A stretch of DNA of 64,000 nucleotides, taken from an uncultured Actinomycetes bacterium. Its GTDB lineage: Bacteria; Actinomycetota; Acidimicrobiia; Acidimicrobiales; Ilumatobacteraceae. A program made the translations under genes and the position numbers. The DNA is taken from the NCBI GenBank assembly GCA_937927625.1, contig CALBSD010000057.1:3769-67768 (forward strand). Direction: 5' to 3'. Under the pieces are notes generated by a model. That model saw nothing but the letters and a program-made list of their open reading frames with translations, was not told the origin of the DNA and searched no databases. Positions 61,735-64,000 of the stretch are shown here, in pieces (position 1 is the first letter of the stretch; every line of letters starts with the position of its first letter).

Positions 61735-62753
61735 ATAGCGAAGTACTTGAGAGTTTGACTGATCCAGCAGTCTTGTTTTTTCTGTTGGGACTTTTTGTTG
61801 GATTCGTTCGTTCAAATCTGGAGATTCCTCCACAGATTGCGAAGTTTCTATCTCTGTATCTATTGATGGCGATTGGTTTCAAAGGTGGCCAAGCACTCTC
61901 TCAAACAGGAATCACAAGCGAAGCAGCCAAGGTTTTGGGTGCGGCAGTTTTACTGGCTCTGTTGATTCCCGCCGTCTGGTTCCTTTTCTTACGCAGTCGG
62001 ATCAACGCGTATGACGCAGCGGCAATTGCAGCAACATATGGGTCTGTCAGTGCTGTCACCTTTGTTGTTGCATCTCAGTTTCTTATCAATAGAGGAAATG
62101 AAGCAGGTGGTTATCTCACAGTCGCTCTTGTTGTTATGGAGTCGCCGGCAATCATCATGGCGGTGTTGCTCGCAACATGGGTGCGAACAAACAGACCAGC
62201 AGAAGTCCCTGCAGTTCAGCAGAGTCAAGCCGAAAGCGGAGCAGAAGAGCTTGGAAAACCCCTATCCATCAAAGAGGTCTTGCATGAGGCATTCACGGAC
62301 GGCGCACATTTATTGCTCATCGGATCAATGGTCATTGGTGCAGTCAGTGGCAAAGCCGGCGGTGAAGCAATGGCACCATTTACGCAGGGAATTTTCAAGG
62401 GCTTACTTGCATTCTTCCTTCTCGAGATGGGATTGCTTGTAGCGAGGCAGTTGCGCGAAGTGCGAGATGTGGGACCGTTCCTAATTTGCTTTGGACTCTT
62501 CGTTCCGTTTGTGAATGCAGCTGCCGCTTTCGCAATTGGTTGGCCTCTGGGTCTCTCAACCGGGGATCTCACCTTGCTAGCGGCACTTGCTTCTAGTGGT
62601 AGCTACATCGTGGTGCCAGCGGTGATTCGTTACGCCATTCCTGAAGCGCGGCCGAGCCGATACTTCACCTTGGCACTTGGAATTACATTCCCCGTCAATA
62701 TCGCGATAGGAATTCCCGTGTACTACGCAGTGGCGTCCGCTATCACAGGATAA
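61731..62753 (+). CDS. sbtA: SbtA-type sodium-dependent bicarbonate transporter
   Basis: 340 residues with about 10 membrane helices in two five-helix halves, separated by a hydrophilic loop (about 145-175). 'LSLYLLMAIGFKGGQAL' (about 41-57) is the conserved first-half motif of SbtA; 'YGSVSAVTFVVASQF' and, in the second half, 'ASSGSYIVVPAVIRYAIPEARPS' (in parts) are the Ser-rich substrate/sodium regions. SbtA imports HCO3- with Na+. The PII-like partner SbtB usual in cyanobacteria is not present; instead it is coupled to a winged-helix regulator and DUF6671. Confidence 0.88.
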   Translation: MNSEVLESLTDPAVLFFLLGLFVGFVRSNLEIPPQIAKFLSLYLLMAIGFKGGQALSQTGITSEAAKVLGAAVLLALLIPAVWFLFLRSRINAYDAAAIAATYGSVSAVTFVVASQFLINRGNEAGGYLTVALVVMESPAIIMAVLLATWVRTNRPAEVPAVQQSQAESGAEELGKPLSIKEVLHEAFTDGAHLLLIGSMVIGAVSGKAGGEAMAPFTQGIFKGLLAFFLLEMGLLVARQLREVRDVGPFLICFGLFVPFVNAAAAFAIGWPLGLSTGDLTLLAALASSGSYIVVPAVIRYAIPEARPSRYFTLALGITFPVNIAIGIPVYYAVASAITG

Positions 62754-62810
62754 ATCTGATGCTGCAAACACAAACGACCGTCTCCGCGGGCATTATTCCT
62801 TCTGCGGTCA

Positions 62811-62968
62811 CGCCCCACTAGCCATTACTAATGGTGATGCACAATGTGGTGGCGAATTTCGCTCAACATTTCGCACCATCCCCGCCTTCGTGAGGCTGGT
62901 GCGAAATTCCAAACCCCAATATTGATGGGGATGTGGCTGGGGTTTCAGTAAACGTTTGGAACGCGAAA
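62811..62968. repeat. Structured intergenic repeat, copy D
   Basis: Full copy lying in the 320-bp gap between sbtA and the COG4705-type gene; 103 bp at its 3' end are identical to copy C. The 57 bp before it shows only a weak GACCG...CGGTC dyad, and the 105 bp after it is A/T-rich with a second partial 'TTTTGGAACGCAAA' (about 62977-62989), possibly a trace of another repeat end. Confidence 0.9.
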
Positions 62969-63073
62969 GTGCGTTTTTTGGAACGCAAAGTTCTTGATTT
63001 TCTTGCTACAAATTTGATAAATCTTTGATGAAAACACGACATTTGTTCACTAGTCAGAACATAGTTTGTGCCG

Positions 63074-63859
63074 ATGGAAAAATCTCAAAACTTAGATCGC
63101 TCGATGAGTCACCTACTGAACAAAGTCCCGGAAGTCACAATCTGGTTTTGGATCATCAAGATTTTGTGCACAACGGTTGGAGAGACCGCTGCTGACTATC
63201 TGAGCACGAAATTGAACTTGGGGTTAACAGGAACCACGCTCGTTATGTCAGTCTTTCTAGTTGCTGCATTGGCCTTGCAGTTCAAGTCAAAGAAATATGT
63301 TCCGGGTATTTATTGGCTTGCTGTCGTATTAATCAGCGTTGTCGGCACATTGATTACTGACAATCTGACCGACAATTTTAATGTCAACCTCATCACATCA
63401 TCCGTCCTCTTTGCAGCGGGACTAGCTTTAGTTTTTGCCGCTTGGCAATCCATAGAGCACACTTTGTCAATACATTCCATCCGCACAATTAGACGAGAAG
63501 CGTTTTACTGGTTAGCAATTCTGTTCACGTTTGCTTTGGGAACAGCGGCGGGAGACCTTGTTGCAGAAAAAATTAATATCGGATACTGGAAATCTGCTCT
63601 TGTATTCTCAGGTCTCATTGCAGTAATCACCATTGCCCACAAAGTGTTTCACGTAAACGCAATAGCAGCATTTTGGGCTGGTTACATTTTGACTCGGCCA
63701 CTTGGCGCATCAATTGGCGACTACATGTCCCAGCCCAAGGCCAACGGAGGTCTTGGAATCGGCACTACGGGAACAAGTTTTGTATTCCTCGGGGTGATCG
63801 GTCTCGTCGTTATCTATATGGCCCGTCGCGAAACAACTGCGTTGCAGGCTTCGAAATAG
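63074..63859 (+). CDS. COG4705-type membrane protein with fourfold internal repeat
   Basis: 261 residues from ATG 63074 (GTG 63068 is an alternative; no clear ribosome-binding site). Four internal repeats of two membrane helices each are visible, every repeat opening with a Gly-x(4)-Asp motif: 'CTTVGETAADYLSTKLNLG', 'VVGTLITDNLTDNFNVN', 'ALGTAAGDLVAEKINIG' and 'LGASIGDYMSQPKANGGLG'. This is the pattern of the COG4705 uncharacterised membrane proteins. The repeated Asp at membrane edges suggests a channel or cation transporter; no function is established as far as I know. Flanked on both sides by copies of the intergenic repeat. Confidence 0.75.
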   Translation: MEKSQNLDRSMSHLLNKVPEVTIWFWIIKILCTTVGETAADYLSTKLNLGLTGTTLVMSVFLVAALALQFKSKKYVPGIYWLAVVLISVVGTLITDNLTDNFNVNLITSSVLFAAGLALVFAAWQSIEHTLSIHSIRTIRREAFYWLAILFTFALGTAAGDLVAEKINIGYWKSALVFSGLIAVITIAHKVFHVNAIAAFWAGYILTRPLGASIGDYMSQPKANGGLGIGTTGTSFVFLGVIGLVVIYMARRETTALQASK

Positions 63860-63872
63860 ACTCTTCTGAGGT

Positions 63873-63953
63873 CGCACCCCACTAGCCTTACCAATGGTGA
63901 TGCAGGTGTGTCGGCGAATTTCGCACCACATTTCGCACCATCCCCGCCTTCGT
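63873..63953. repeat. Structured intergenic repeat, copy E (5' half only, fused to tRNA)
   Basis: It starts like the other copies ('CGCACCCCACTAGCC') and shares 32 bp with copy C up to 63953, exactly through 'GCCTTCGT'. From 63954 the sequence is tRNA instead of the repeat's second hairpin arm. Confidence 0.85.
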
Positions 63954-64000
63954 AGCTCAGTGGATAGAGCAACGGTTTCCTAAACCGCAGGTCGCATGTT
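63946..64000 (+). tRNA. tRNA-Arg (anticodon CCT), 3' end outside window
   Basis: Acceptor 5' strand GCCTTCG, then TA, D-arm GCTC-AGTGGATA-GAGC, anticodon stem ending CGGT, loop TTCCTAA with anticodon CCT, then ACCG, variable region and the start of the T-arm. The window ends before the 3' half, so the acceptor pairing cannot be checked. Confidence 0.9.

Noticed and set aside
50716..62968. Interpretation of the intergenic repeats as integron attC sites
   Set aside because: They show inverted repeats, but I see no attC core sites of the expected form, no integrase, and the genes between copies are ordinary operons on both strands rather than cassettes.

Overview
This window looks like a chromosomal piece of a mid-GC actinobacterium, probably a planktonic Acidimicrobiia/Ilumatobacteraceae-like lineage. 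The reasons are Thr/Ala/Pro- and Ser/Thr-rich linkers in surface proteins, many fibronectin type III (FN3) proteins, a proton-pump rhodopsin, DUF2855 and DUF6671 proteins, and a tRNA-Arg(CCT). The taxonomic placement is inference; no rRNA or marker gene is present.

Layout. 1-25.4 kb: the 3' part of one enormous gene (open at the left edge) with about 76 FN3 repeats, one LamG-like domain and a C-terminal multi-pass membrane domain. 25.4-30.0 kb (minus): haloalkane dehalogenase plus DUF2855, a collagen-like secreted protein, a DUF1330-like protein and an SRPBCC protein. 30.0-39.8 kb: a secreted protein with beta-propeller, Ig-like repeats and an OmpA domain (minus), divergent from an SdrD-like surface protein followed by two lipoproteins (plus). 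39.8-41 kb: a rhodopsin with two tiny co-translated membrane proteins. 41-43.5 kb (minus): two Gfo/Idh/MocA oxidoreductases and a decayed DJ-1/PfpI gene. 43.6-46 kb: a SipW-type signal peptidase with two apparent substrates. 46-53.3 kb: two paralogous modules, each a TetR repressor divergent from a secreted repeat protein across a pair of palindromic operators. 53.5-59.9 kb: a TetR-controlled catabolic cluster (acyl-CoA ligase, amidohydrolase, two MaoC-like proteins, amidase). 60.1-62.8 kb: a DUF6671 protein between two paralogous winged-helix regulators, coupled to an SbtA-type bicarbonate transporter. 63.1-63.9 kb: a COG4705-type membrane protein, then the start of a tRNA-Arg.

Themes. The cell invests heavily in surface display (FN3, LRR, SdrD-B, collagen-like, Ig/OmpA, SipW substrates). 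Energy and carbon are represented by the rhodopsin and the bicarbonate transporter. A structured intergenic repeat of about 155 bp occurs in five versions between 50.7 and 64 kb, always 3' of genes; the last copy runs straight into the tRNA gene. The best candidates for undescribed biology are the rhodopsin plus mini-membrane-protein operon, the co-diverged TetR/operator/surface-protein modules, the wHTH-DUF6671-wHTH-SbtA island, and the tRNA-linked repeat family.
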